The notes under the pieces were generated by a model. That model ran no database searches and had not been told where the DNA came from. It worked only from the letters and a program-made list of their open reading frames with translations. A stretch of DNA of 64,000 nt. It comes from Homarus americanus. Its lineage: Eukaryota > Arthropoda > Malacostraca > Decapoda > Nephropidae. Where the stretch lies: assembly GCF_018991925.1 (NCBI RefSeq), contig NW_024748870.1:5992193-6056192 (forward strand), given 5' to 3'. Both the position numbers and the translations under genes were made by a program. This document shows, in pieces, positions 33,685 to 44,255 of the stretch; the stretch's first letter is position 1, and every line of letters begins with the position of its first letter.

Positions 33685-34966
33685 AAAATCTACATCAACT
33701 ATTCCCACATGTTGATAAATGTTTTACTTGAGGCGGACAGTTGCGACGGGGTCAAAAAAATTCTCCATCAACAAGTAGTAACTCATGAGTAAGCCATTGC
33801 TCTCAGAGATTTATAACTCATCCAACCTCCTAATCCGTAGTCATTAAATTTTTCAAGAGTTTATAAAATCATTTGCATGGAGAGTTTGTAATTTGTAGCT
33901 GGAGTTTGACGAGAAAAAATAACCCGACGTACATTTTTTTCCCAGAATAGCCTATTATATAAGGAGATGTGATAACGCGCTATTACAACCAATTACAATT
34001 TACTATAACCACTAACAAAACAGAACACAACTCATAAATCTAAAGAATCATTTAATATAAAGATGGTCTCCATGACAACAGATTTAACTTTATATTAGAC
34101 TAATTTAATAATGTCGCTCGTCATCCTGGGTTAAAAATTCGTTAAATAAAATATATCAAATGAACAACAGTCAAGAGTAACGTAAGATGAAATATTACTC
34201 ATAATAATAATAAAATGAACGACGATAATTATAAAAAATCACAATTAATACTCAATATGAATGACATAAACTGTATTATACATTACTAACATTGTGTTGA
34301 ATAAATAGACCTCCATGACAGTTAATGAGCTTTACTATGGCTTGTATGTATGTATATTATATTAAAATTATAATATAAAGAACTATTCAAAATTGCTCTC
34401 CAGTCAGTGTATATTCTATAAAATAAAATACACTGAATATACGAAGGCGTTAAAATATTTGATTAAATGCAGCATAAAAAAAGAGATTAAATACACTTTC
34501 TAGATGAGTGTATTTAAATATTTAGTAAAGCATATCGTTGCCACTAGGGTTTAACATTCAACAGATACATTCTCAGCGATGCTAAGCTGGAGCAGCGAGG
34601 TGGTCAAGGGATACGAGCACAAGAAAACAAGTCTTCCATTTAACAAAACAACACTTCACTCTCTTGCCATTACTCTATAACAGCTGCAGTGTAAGATCAA
34701 ATATTAAATGCATGAAATAATATCCATCAAGTATCAAAACACTAGACGTGTGTTAAGTCATGTTGTGCTTACTTCGATAACATTGAGCGAACACAACTAT
34801 AAAGATATTCTATATACAAGTAGCAGAAATCATTGTTGCATAATGGGATTACGTACACTAAACTATGACATTAATTATTATTGGAAAGTTAAACTAAAAA
34901 ATAGTAATAAAATTAAAGAAATTGAGGGTATATTTGGCAATTTTCTGAGTGAAGTAATTTTTTAGC
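33685..34966. other. AT-rich unique sequence, no supported gene
   Basis: The 85-residue frame at 34708-34965 (+) is Ile/Asn/Lys-rich as expected by chance in AT-rich DNA and runs directly into the LINE fragment. Nothing else is recognised. Confidence 0.45.
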
Positions 34967-35475
34967 ACGTATGCGTCACCAGCCTGGTCGTCTTCTCTCA
35001 ACTCCACCCAACAACGTCGGCTAGAGAAGGTACAGAAAAGGGCCTGCAGAATCATGCTCGGCGCAGAATACTCCGGCTACACCAACGCTCTCTCCACCCT
35101 GGAAATGCCATCCCTCAGTGACCTCCACCACCAAGCACTGGAAAGGTTTGGCCGTGGACTACTGCACCACCCTCGCCATCGCCACCTCCTGCCACCTGCA
35201 GCCCCCCACCCAACTCCCGCAGTCCGCCACTACAACAAAATTCAGCCCATAAGAGCCCGCACCTATAGATATAAGAACAGCACCATCCCATCTATTGTTA
35301 AAATAATAAACAACTCCTGATTTATGTACTGCACAGCCCTGTAAATGTATTCAATGCATATTATATCATTATGTCTAAATCAAATGTAAGTCTGTATATT
35401 TTCAGCCACCGGCTGCAACTCTATTAATAAACCGTTTATTATTATTATTGTTATTACTATTATTATTATTTATTA
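34967..35475 (+). mobile_element. (TTA)n-tailed LINE, 3' end fragment
   Basis: The frame reads YASPAWSSSLNSTQQRRLEK, VQKRACRIMLGAEYSGY, LSTLEMPSLSDLHHQALERF, HHPRHRHLLPPAAPHP, AVRHYNKIQPIRARTYRYK and IPSIVKIINNS, with a stop near 35318. This is the classic end of a non-LTR reverse transcriptase protein (Y-A-x-P-x-W ... L-E-x-V-Q-x-R-A ... R-Y-x-N-S-x-I-P). A 3' UTR of about 110 bases leads to a (TTA)n tail at about 35437-35475. It is the sister of the minus-strand copy at 8637-9077 and is intact over its preserved length, though 5'-truncated. Confidence 0.85.
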
Positions 35476-36028
35476 TCATAAACACTCGGCCGGGTGTTGC
35501 AACGCGACGAAATCTTGAAGTTTTAATCAGTGAAAAACATGTATTTTAGTGCTAGTGTAGATAATTCTTATAATCAGGTGACTATAACTTAGAACTTAGA
35601 AATGCACCAAGAAAACAGGAAAACATATTTGTAACTAGTAATATCGTTAGGGCAAGTAAGAGTGTTTGGTGTAATGCAAACAAAGACGGCATTAAAAAAT
35701 ATATATCATTTCCATCGGATATATGGATGCAACGTTATACCTTGAAACAAACTTAATATAATGTGAAGCATGTGGTGATAGTGAGTCTGGCAGTGAGCAG
35801 AAAGTTGGAGATGTAAAAACTAATAATTACTGAGACCTGGAACTAGGCGTCATCACCAGCTCAAGGGTTTCTGATGCTAAAACACACTAGTGAAAGGAAT
35901 CTTCTCATCAGTAAAGGGTGGTATGATTTAGTACTGTATTAGATCACTTATATTTTAAAAACTTCAAGTTGTGGCTGCAGCCTTGGGCCAATTGTTTATA
36001 AGTACGCTTTATGTGGCTTTGATTTTTT
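35476..36028. other. Unique sequence, nothing recognised
   Basis: No gene or repeat. Confidence 0.4.
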
Positions 36029-36068
36029 TTAAGAATAGATTATGTCCTTTACCATAATCTATTCTTAA
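36029..36068. repeat. Inverted repeat, 16-bp arms
   Basis: TTAAGAATAGATTATG at 36029-36044 is the exact inverse of 36053-36068, with an 8-base loop TCCTTTAC. It immediately precedes the CTAACC-type array. Confidence 0.92.
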
Positions 36069-36080
36069 GCGTTCTAACCA

Positions 36081-36182
36081 AAGCTAACCTAACCTAACCA
36101 AACCTAACCAAAGCTAACCAAAGCTAACCAAAGCTAACCAAAGCTAACCAAACCTAGCCAAAGCTAACCAAACCTAACAAAA
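36081..36182. repeat. 10-bp array CTAACCAAAG
   Basis: About ten copies of CTAACCAAAG with CTAACCTAAC and CTAGCC variants; a telomere-like derivative. Confidence 0.9.
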
Positions 36183-36542
36183 GATATCGTTGAAGAAGTA
36201 TTTGTATTAATTTAGTTTAATTTACTTTCAACTATGAACAAATGTAATAAGTTAAATAAAAACGATACTTTAAAATCTCGTTATTAACTCAATATCAAAT
36301 GTACAATATAGTTTTGAACACAAAAGTCGTTAATATTCCTTTCATACGAACGACTGTTTTGGGTTACTGATACGTTAATGAAGCTTGAGTCTAAATTCCC
36401 TTTTAATTCCTAAAGTCTTCTGACGAGTATACTGAATTGTTTTAATATGACTTATGAAGTAATATTTCAGAGGCCTTTGACCGAACCACTTAGCCTGCAC
36501 TGACCAAATGTCTAACATGCTTGTTGTGTGTGACGTGGAAGT
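36183..36542. other. Unique AT-rich sequence, nothing recognised
   Basis: No supported feature. Confidence 0.4.
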
Positions 36543-36648
36543 GTGTGTGTGTGTCTTATTGATAACGTTAAGTCTTATCTGAACACTTTAAACACACACA
36601 CACACACACACACACACCCACCACACACACACCCCCACACACACCACC

Positions 36649-36681
<33 letters not shown>
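36543..36681. repeat. GT run and interrupted (CA)n
   Basis: A short GT run at 36543-36555, then a CA tract at 36593-36681 broken by CCCACC and CCCC. Confidence 0.9.
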
Positions 36682-36682
<1 letters not shown>

Positions 36683-37259
36683 ACCATTTTTAACTCTCGC
36701 CTCACTTTTCAACATCTTCTACACCAATACAGCAAATGGTTGTCGTTGCGTGTTAACTGAGACTTTAACCCTCTAGTCCTGTGATGGTGGATTACGAACT
36801 CAGCCGCAGTAAACATAGACATATAGACAATGTATACAGCTACCAGATGATGATAACTTGTAGGTACATCACTGGAGTAGAATTTTGAATATTACTTTCG
36901 TGTTTAAAGATGTGATTTTTTATGTTTCCTTTCTCGTATCAACCCCCCCCCCCTCACATTAAATCAACAACAAACACAATACAGTATATATCGGCTATCA
37001 AAATAAGTACAGGAAAATGCTTATAATTTACCTTATTTTGGTATATATAAATATGAGAACTGGGCGATATGTAAAGTGACTTTCTCAAACATTCATATGA
37101 AACTTTGACTAAATGTTCAGTTAATGACCAATAGAAACGAATAAAAATAAATATACGAAACTAAACTGTGATGTAGTTAGTTTTATACATTACGTTATCT
37201 TATTATTTTTTTTATTTAATGTATAAGTTTGTAGCAAAATGTAAGATATAATGTATAAA
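36682..37259. other. Unique sequence, nothing recognised
   Basis: A C9 run at 36943-36953. No gene. Confidence 0.4.
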
Positions 37260-37740
37260 TGTCACCTGAAAAATATCCACCTTAACACCATTTAAGGTGG
37301 ATGAGGTTAGGTTAAGTTAGGTTAGGATGGTTCAGGTTAGGTCAGGTAAGGTTAATTTAATTCAGGTTAGGTTAAATCAGGACAGGTTAGGTAAAATTAG
37401 GTTTAGGATGGGTTAAAATAGGTTAGGGTGGGTTAAAATAGGTTAGGGTGGGCTAAAATAGGTTAGGGTGGGCTAAAATAGGTTAGGGTGGGTTAAAATA
37501 GGTCAGGGTGGGTTAAAAATGGAATTGGGAATTGGAGTTAAAAATAGACCAGGGTGGGCTAAATAGGTTTAGGATGGGTTAAAATAGGTTAGGGTGGGTT
37601 AAAATAGGTTAGGGTGGGCTAAAATAGGTTAGGGTGGGCTAAAATAGGTTAGGGTGGGTTAAAATAGGTCAGGGTGGGTTAGTATTAGGTTGATTAATCT
37701 TGAGGTTAAATAAACTTGGGTGGAGACTCTTCAGGTGATC
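37260..37740. mobile_element. TIR element family, copy E, with expanded core
   Basis: Starts TGTCACCTGAAAAATATCCA and ends, inverted, GATCACCTGAAGAGTCTCCA then AGTTTATTTAACCTCAAGAT. A perfect 9-bp hairpin (CCACCTTAA/TTAAGGTGG) lies at 37277-37300. The core (37390-37680) is a 20-bp array, GGTTAGGGTGGGTTAAAATA with GGGCTAAAATA variants, about 14 copies. Thus the size difference from copy B is due to core repeat amplification between conserved ends. Confidence 0.65.
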
Positions 37741-38109
37741 ATACATATATATTTAACAGGTAAATATCAGGTAAATATTCATGCATGAGTCTAATTATCT
37801 GACTGTACTTTGTAGGTTCATTTCATTTGAGCATTATTATAATTATGTTTACTTATTTATGCATGTGTTTTCATAATACTCATTTATATGTTAATGAAGA
37901 CCCTATCAAATTTATCCAAGTTACTAGGAAGGGATAAATTAAATTTCAGTTCAAGGGATTAAGTTTGAGTAAATATGAACTGTTTCTTCTCTAAATTACA
38001 TGGTGTTATTCTTGTAAGTTCAGACGGAAATTGAAGCGTTCACAGTAGCTATCACCAACTCCCTAACACACTTGTAAACAATTAGATATAAAACTCATTA
38101 ACATCTCAC
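37741..38109. other. Unique AT-rich sequence, nothing recognised
   Basis: No supported feature. Confidence 0.4.
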
Positions 38110-38184
38110 CTGTCAGGGAGCTACAGCAGGTGTTGTGGGACCTCACCTTGAACACTCCTCCTCTCACTCCCTTCTTCCACTCAC
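38110..38184 (-). CDS. Candidate exon, 75 nt, unidentified
   Basis: On the minus strand a branch-like CCTAAC lies about 25 bases before the acceptor TTTCCGTTGACAG, and the segment ends in GACAG|GTGAGA. One frame is open: EWKKGVRGGVFKVRSHNT, then CCSSLT. The length is a multiple of 3. It lies about 1.9 kb downstream, in the minus direction, of the promoter and leader-exon candidate at 40049-40258, so both could be parts of one gene. A competing reading is that the acceptor region is itself a donor (GACAG|GTGAGT). No homology is recognised. Confidence 0.22.
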
Positions 38185-39319
38185 CTGTCAACGGAAATGC
38201 AACACTATGTTAGGATTACCTACACGTTAATTAACCATGTTGTGTTAATCTAGTAGTCATTTCATTTGCATATGCGTTAACGTTACTCTACGTTTAGTTA
38301 TGTTACATGGCATTTTTTTGGGTGTGTTTTTGTCAGTCCAATACCAACCTCTCCTGACTGATAGATTGATAATGATTTTTTCCAGTGAAAGAGTTTTATT
38401 TTTTTCACATGCTGAACGTCTGGGTATAGGAGACCAACCCAGCAATAAGGCAGCTTTAACTCTGTATTTGCCCACTTTAGCTGTGTTTCGGCCGAGAATT
38501 TGATGCTGATGATTCGAGTTAGTTTCGAAGCATTAGTCCAGTGAACGAATCTATATGTGGGTGTTTTTCTTCCTTATATAATTTATCTTTACGTTTATTC
38601 ATCAAAAAATTTCCGATTGACTTTCCACCGAAATTCAATCCCAATATTTCACAGCGATCTTAACATTACAACGAACATTATAATGAAATACGAATGCGAT
38701 AATTAGTAAAAGAGTATAATTTATCTTCTAAAGAAACTTACCTGAGCTTTTAACACACACACACACACACACATAGTTAATGAGATACAGGTAAGGTTAA
38801 TATACTTGCAGGTACATAATGTTAATGGTCCTACCTGTGTATTACTAAAAGTTATAATTAGTTTGAGGTATTATAAGTATTGGACGTCTTGAGACCTTCT
38901 TCCAAGTTACTTACAAATTCAATAATAACTTTTACACTAATATCGAAAAGTTACGATATTTTCACAGTAATAATACTTTCTGGGATTATAAAAAGTTACA
39001 ATATTTTCACAATAACTTTTACACTAATAATACTTTGCTGTCTAAAAAAAAAAAAACAATATTTTTGAAGTATTATTCAGAAATATTTAGGAGAATTATA
39101 AATCTACTTTTTCATTAAATTCGTGGCAGTTGTTCTGTAGGCAAAACAACTCGAATCAATTATAAGTGGAAATGGTTCACAGTTAAATGGTTTTGTCGTT
39201 TTATCCAACAAAAATTTATTGTTTTAATGTTCCAGTTGTTTCTCTTATTTGTCTTTTGTTATTTTGAGTCAGTAATTTTTTTTTCTTTATTTTGTTTGTA
39301 TCAGGACTTTATTTGTTGT
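38185..39319. other. Unique AT-rich sequence, no supported gene
   Basis: A CA run at 38754-38773. Short frames on both strands at 38257-38503 have no recognisable content. Words AAAGTTACGATATTTTCAC recur twice at 38945-39010. Confidence 0.45.
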
Positions 39320-39324
39320 TATTA

Positions 39325-39380
<56 letters not shown>

Positions 39381-39470
39381 ATTATTATTATTATCGTTGT
39401 TGTAGTTATCATTATTTTTAGTTTTATTATCATTATTATTGTTCTTTCATTATTATTATTATTATTATAA
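39320..39470. repeat. (TTA)n tract
   Basis: ATT/TTA repeats with TTG and ATC interruptions. Confidence 0.92.
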
Positions 39471-39553
39471 CAAAAGAACTAAGAGATGCAATGAAACAAA
39501 TAAGTAAAACAAATGACTAACTCTCTTTATAAAACAAATCTTCCTGTGGGTAT

Positions 39554-39556
<3 letters not shown>

Positions 39557-39586
<30 letters not shown>
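39557..39586. repeat. (GA)n microsatellite
   Basis: About 30 bases of GA; a C/T-rich segment follows at 39660-39715. Confidence 0.93.
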
Positions 39587-39587
<1 letters not shown>

Positions 39588-39869
39588 GCCCAGCGGTCGT
39601 AATACCAGACTTGCCCGCCAGGTGTGAGCCAAAACAATGAGGCGAACTTACATCAACACTCCCCTCCCCTCCCTCCTCTCCTCACACCTCCTCCTCACCC
39701 CCTCCCCCCCTTTTCCTGTTAGGCTCTTTCAAGTTTCAAGGTAATATTTTACGGGTTTTGTTCTGTCTGTAGTGTAGGACATGAGATGGCAGGAGGGTGG
39801 GGGATGAGTGAAAGGAGAGAGGGATGGGAAGGAGGCGTGAAGTTTTCCACAAATTACAATTATTAATTA

Positions 39870-39875
39870 TTATTA

Positions 39876-39965
<90 letters not shown>

Positions 39966-39968
39966 TAT
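39870..39968. repeat. (TTA)n microsatellite
   Basis: About 95 bases of ATT. Confidence 0.96.
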
Positions 39969-40048
39969 TATAACATAACATGACATAATATATTCTATCC
40001 CGTCTGTTATATCATGTTTAAATCACATTAGGTTAATAAATAACTCAC

Positions 40049-40258
40049 CTTAAATGTGTAGTTTAAATCCTCCGTAGTTGACAGTTACGCTCCTGTGATT
40101 TAATCCTTTTAAATCACCAGTTGTTCATTAATCACTAAACACTACAGTCACTCATGTTTATAATGTTTAAAAATGTTCACTTTTAGTCATTTGTTCACAT
40201 AATAAAAAACACAAACACAAAACTGGACTTGTGAGCACTGAGGCGGCTGCTGTACTGA
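40049..40258 (-). other. Candidate 5' leader exon
   Basis: Read on the minus strand, the segment starts around an arthropod-type initiator TCAGT (plus 40254-40258, with a second at 40237-40241) and ends at a strong donor TTTAAG|GTGAGT (exon end 40049). It contains only a short upstream frame (ATGAGTGACTGTAGTGTTTAG), as expected for 5' UTR. Immediately upstream is a CCAAT-rich, more GC-rich segment. Downstream coding exons are not identified within the window. Confidence 0.35.
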
Positions 40259-40350
40259 CTCCTCCGCCGCCACTCATTGGTGCACTGCTACCCTCCCTGG
40301 CTTCTGATAGGTCACTTCAAACCAATCTGGCTCCTGATTGGTCCTCCTCT
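40259..40350 (-). promoter_or_regulatory. CCAAT-box cluster, candidate promoter
   Basis: On the minus strand GGACCAATCAGGAG, an inverted ATTGGTT and CACCAATGAG lie within about 65 bases upstream of the initiator-like TCAGT, in a GC-rich island inside AT-rich DNA. CCAAT boxes bind NF-Y; repeated CCAAT boxes with no TATA are typical of broadly expressed genes. Another ACCAATCAGG lies at about 40548. Confidence 0.4.
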
Positions 40351-40975
40351 CGATTTAAATCCTAGTAACGACATAACTCTCTTGATTTAAATAGATAATA
40401 TAACGCCATATAGAGTTATAACCTCTAGTGCATAATGATGTTTTTATGAAATTTTATTATAATATTTTTATGTAAGGCAAAAGAGTAACGTATCTTGATA
40501 AACAACAACATTTAAATACTAAGTTTTAAACTGAGGAAAGGGTATTGACCAATCAGGCGCCAGATTAAATGATTTAATGATGTTTCTATCAAAAAATTGA
40601 ACAGTTTATGGTTTGGTTTAATTTTTTAGTTATATTTCCGGGTTTTTATAGAGGTTTTAATGAACGGTTTTTTACATAACTATTTTCCGTCTGGTTTTTA
40701 ACGTGATAGAAGGACGTAATTTATTTCTTTAAGGGAGATGAAAGATTAATTAAGGTTTTAAATCTGTATAGGAAATTCCTGACAGTAAATCTGCCGCTTT
40801 GGTTTTCTCAGATTTTTTTACCTTCAGTTTTTAAATCACTATAAAAATATGTAAAGAAAAATTAAACATTATCTTTTTTATGTCCAAAGTTTAATTAAAT
40901 ATTTAGAAAGATGAAATAAAACGAGTGTAAAATATGAGACACGTTTAGTGAGAGGAGTAAACAAACAACAACAAC
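40351..40975. other. AT-rich sequence, nothing recognised
   Basis: TTTTTA and GGTTTTAA words recur; no gene or clear repeat. Confidence 0.4.
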
Positions 40976-40994
40976 AACAAAAACAGCAGAGAAG

Positions 40995-41031
40995 CAGAGG
41001 TCGGCCATCTTGAAGTGTGTGTATGACGTCA
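40995..41031 (+). promoter_or_regulatory. YY1-like and CRE sites
   Basis: GGCCATCTTGAAG at about 41003-41015 matches the YY1 (AAGATGGC) motif in reverse, and an exact TGACGTCA lies at 41024-41031. YY1-like and CRE sites near each other occur at TATA-less starts. The 22-bp minisatellite begins about 70 bases downstream, and no exon can be shown. Confidence 0.25.
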
Positions 41032-41097
41032 TGGTAAACATTTGTCGCTTGTGTTGTTCTTGCCCGGAATTTTATGGACTCGATAAGTACTGTACTA

Positions 41098-42600
41098 AGC
41101 TTCACTCGAGGGTGTACCGAGCTTCACACGAGGGTGTACCGAGCTTCACACGAGGGTGTACCGAGCTTCACTCGAGGGTGTACCGAGCTTCACTCGAGGG
41201 TGTACCGAGCTTCACTCGAGGGTGTACCAAGCTTCACTCGAGGGTGTACCAAGCTTCACACGAGGGTGTACCAAGCTTCACACGAGGGTGTACCGAGCTT
41301 CACTTCGACAGTGTACCAAGCTTCACAGGGTGTACCAGCTTCACACGAGGGTGTACCGAGCTCACGAGGGTGTACACACGAGGGTGTACCAGGCTTCACA
41401 CGGTGTACCAAGCTTCACACGAGGTGTGCAAACTTCACACGGTGTACCGCTTCACACGCTTCACACGAGGAGGTGTACCAAGCTTCACACGAGGGTGCTT
41501 CACCAGGCTTGACAAGGTGTACCGAGCTTCACACGAGGTGGCTTCACACGAGGTGTACCAAGCTTCACACGAGGGTGTGCTTCACACAAGCTTCACACGA
41601 GGTGTACCAAACTACACACGAGGGTGTACCAAGCTTCACACACTAGGGTGTACCAAGCTTCACACGAGGGTGTACACGAGCTTCACACGAGGTGTGCTGA
41701 GCTTCACACGAGTGTACCAAGCTTCACACGAGGGTGTACCAGAGCTTCACACGGTGTAGTGTACACACAGGTTGAGGTGTACCGAGCTTCACACGAGGTA
41801 TACCGAAGCTTCACACGAGGGTGTACTAAAAGCTTCACACGAGGGTGTACCAAGCTTCACGAGGGTGTACCAGGCTCACACGAGGGTGTACCAAGCTTCA
41901 CACGGGTGTACCAGCTTCACACGAGGGTGTACCAAGCTTCACACGAGGTGTACCAGGGAGGTGTACCAAGCTTCACACGAGGGTGTACCGCTTCACACGA
42001 GGGTAAAGGCTTCACACGAAGGTGTGTAGCTTCACACGGTGTATGAGCTTCACACAGGGGTGTACTGTACGAGGGTGTACTAAGCTTCACTCGAGGGTGT
42101 ACCAAGATTCACTCGAGTGTACTAAGCTTCCTCGAGTACCGAGCTTCACTCGAGGGTGTACTAAGCTTCACTCGAGGTATACCAAGCTTCACACCAAGCT
42201 TCACAAGTGTACCAGTACACAGTGTACCAAGCTTCACACAGGTGTACCAGCTTCACACAGTGTGCTTCAGGGTGTACCAGGCTTCACACGAGGGTGTACC
42301 AAGCCACTAAGCTTCACTCGAGGGTGTACCAAGATTCACTCGAGGGTGTACTAAGCTTCACTCGAGGGAGTACCGAGCTTCACTCGAGGGTGTACTAAGC
42401 TTCACTCGAGGGTGTACCAAGATTCACTCGAGGGTGTACTATGCTTCACTCGAGGGTGTACTAAGCTTCACTTGAGAGTGTACTAGGCTTCACTCGAGGG
42501 TGTAGTAAGCTTCACTCAAGGGTGGACATGAAACCTGAGGTGTACTAAGCTTCACTCGAGGGTGTAGTAAGCTTCACTCGAGGGTGGACATGGAAGTTGA
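41098..42600. repeat. 22-bp minisatellite, about 65 copies
   Basis: The unit is AGCTTCACACGAGGGTGTACCA, and a subclass has CACTCGAGGG. The CTCGAG subclass dominates both edges (41098-41250 and 42080-42590), while the CACACGAG subclass fills the middle, which is also the most deletion-rich. Each unit holds AAGCTT or GAGCTT. Long plus-strand frames of Thr/Ser/Gly/Val arise because the unit lacks stops. Confidence 0.94.
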
Positions 42601-42759
42601 GGTATAGTAAGCTTAGTGTCAGCTTTAAAGGACAAAAACATAAAACAATGCTTCACTGGGGTTCATTTATGAGTGGGCAGGAGGAGGGGACATCGAGCGA
42701 CCGGGTGAATATCGCGTCTAGTTGTGTTTACCTGGACACAGTCTCAACTTGGAGTGGGA

Positions 42760-42892
42760 GGTAGGTAGAGGGAAGGAAGGGGGGAGGGAAGAAGAGAGGG
42801 AGGGAGGAAGGAGAGAGGGACGGAGGGAGGAGGGAAGGGGTGAGGGAGGGGGACGAAGAGGGAGTTAGGGGGAGAGAGGAAGGAAGGGAAAA
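42760..42892. repeat. Purine-rich GGGA tract
   Basis: GGGAGGGA and GGAAGGAAGG words lead into the left flank repeat of the LINE composite. Confidence 0.85.
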
Positions 42893-42940
42893 CTAATTTA
42901 AAACCACTTACTAATCAAACGCCTAAAAACTAACCTAACC
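42859..42940 (+). repeat. Left flanking direct repeat of LINE composite
   Basis: AGGGAGTTAGGGGGAGAGAG ... AAAACTAATTTAAAACCACT ... CTAAAAACTAACCTAACC. The same sequence, with about 65 extra purine bases inside, occurs at 50940-51075 directly after the LINE 3' tail. LINE coding sequence starts at the next base, so this is probably an unusually long target-site duplication. Confidence 0.75.
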
Positions 42941-43221
42941 TTCTTGATAAGTTCAAGGCAGCTATAGATCGCATTAGGACTAAGGAAGGGATACCTATCA
43001 TATGTGGTGTCCTGCCTAGAAGGAGAGTTGGCAATGAATGGTTGTCAAGGGCAGTTGGTGTCAATGGCCGTCTTAACAGATATTGCAAGTCAATATTAGT
43101 CCCATTCATTGACAACTGGGACAACTTCTACGGCAGAAAGGACCTTTATGTTAGGGATGGGGTGCATCTGTCTAGGGATTGGGTGACAACCCTGGCTGGG
43201 TCTCTCGAGAGGGCAGTTTAA
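42941..43221 (+). pseudogene. CR1-like LINE ORF1, SGNH esterase domain C-terminus
   Basis: The plus frame ends at a TAA at 43219-43221 and reads LDKFKAAIDRIRTKEGIPII, then CGVLPRRRVGNEWLSRAVGV, NGRLNRYCKSILVPFIDNWD, FYGRKDLYVRDGVHLSRDW. The final D-G-V-H matches the D-x-x-H catalytic block of SGNH/GDSL hydrolases, and VNGRLN sits where the family's conserved Asn block lies. An ORF1 esterase is established for the CR1/L2 group of non-LTR elements. The N-terminal part with the Ser nucleophile is missing because the copy is 5'-truncated at the flank repeat. The reading frame starts without an ATG. Confidence 0.75.
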
Positions 43222-44255
43222 AATATATTGAAGTTCTTAAACTGCTAGGGAAACATGTGAGCACAGGGGTGGAGGAGACTGCAGTGGGAGAGAGTAAACA
43301 AAGTGAAAGGTTACAGGAAAATAGTGTTAGGAATGATGACAAAACTAAATTAGACAGGGAGTTAAAACCTAAACCCTTTAAAGAGAGGACTCAGATCACT
43401 ACTAACTTAAATGTCTACTACACAAACAGTAGAAGTATAAGAAACAAAATGGATGATATTAGAGCCTTGGTATGTACCGAAAAAATCGATATAATAGCAT
43501 TCACTGAAACATGGATAAACCTAGACTCACGTGAGTTACCTGTCGAATACCAAATTGCAGGTTACAAATTATTCCATACCGATAGGCAGATTAGGAAAGG
43601 AGGCGGAGTAGCAATCTATGTCAGGGATAATCTGAAGTGTGAAATAAATAAGGAAATAAAAACTGAGCGGAATACAGAAACAATTTGGATAGAATTAATC
43701 GATGGGAGGGAAAAATTAATGACAGGAGTAATATATAGACCTCCCAATCTTGATAGAGTTAATGAGCGAGATATCTGGGATGAAGTGCGCAGGGCTTCCA
43801 TACACAACAAAGTCTGTACAGTAGGCGATTTTAACTTTGGCCAAATAGATTGGATCGACCTTATGGGTAACTCAGAATCAGAGGATTTTCTTGAAACGAT
43901 CCAGGACTGTTTCCTAAGTCAACATATAACCGAACCCACCCGGGGTAATAATATACTCGATTTAGTTCTGTCGAACAGAGAAAACCTCATTAGCAATGTC
44001 GAGGTAGGGAACGGACTTGTAAACAGCGATCACAAAGAAATTAGATTCCAGTTAGATTTTCAGGGCGGACTTAAGGAAAATTCCACAAAAGTCCCAGATT
44101 TCAGAAGGGAAAACTTTGATAGTTTGAAGAGGCAGTTGAGAGAAGGGGTGAACTACATGACCTTACAAGATGTGACCTACAATGTACCCACAGAGGGCGA
44201 CCTCACCCTACCCGGAGACCTGACGGTTGAGACTGACCTGATAACGAGATCTTAG
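43179..44255 (+). pseudogene. CR1-like LINE ORF2, apurinic-type endonuclease domain
   Basis: A 358-residue frame carries a full exonuclease-endonuclease-phosphatase domain: YYTNSRSIRNK with catalytic Asn 83, AFTETW with Glu 110, GGGVAIYVRD at 141-150, GVIYRPPN around Tyr 187, VGDFNF (Asp 217, Asn 219) and NSDHKEIRF (Asp 284, His 285). This enzyme nicks target DNA to prime reverse transcription. The start overlaps the ORF1 stop in another frame, and the true start is uncertain. The frame ends in a TAG at 44253-44255 before the reverse transcriptase, so the polyprotein is broken, though all endonuclease motifs remain. Confidence 0.88.

Noticed and set aside
34708..34965. 85-residue frame just before a LINE fragment
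   Set aside because: Its Ile/Asn/Lys-rich composition follows from AT-rich DNA, and it is not in a frame continuous with the LINE protein.
41010..42046. Long Thr/Ser/Gly/Val-rich open frames
   Set aside because: They are translations of the 22-bp array, open in several frames at once.
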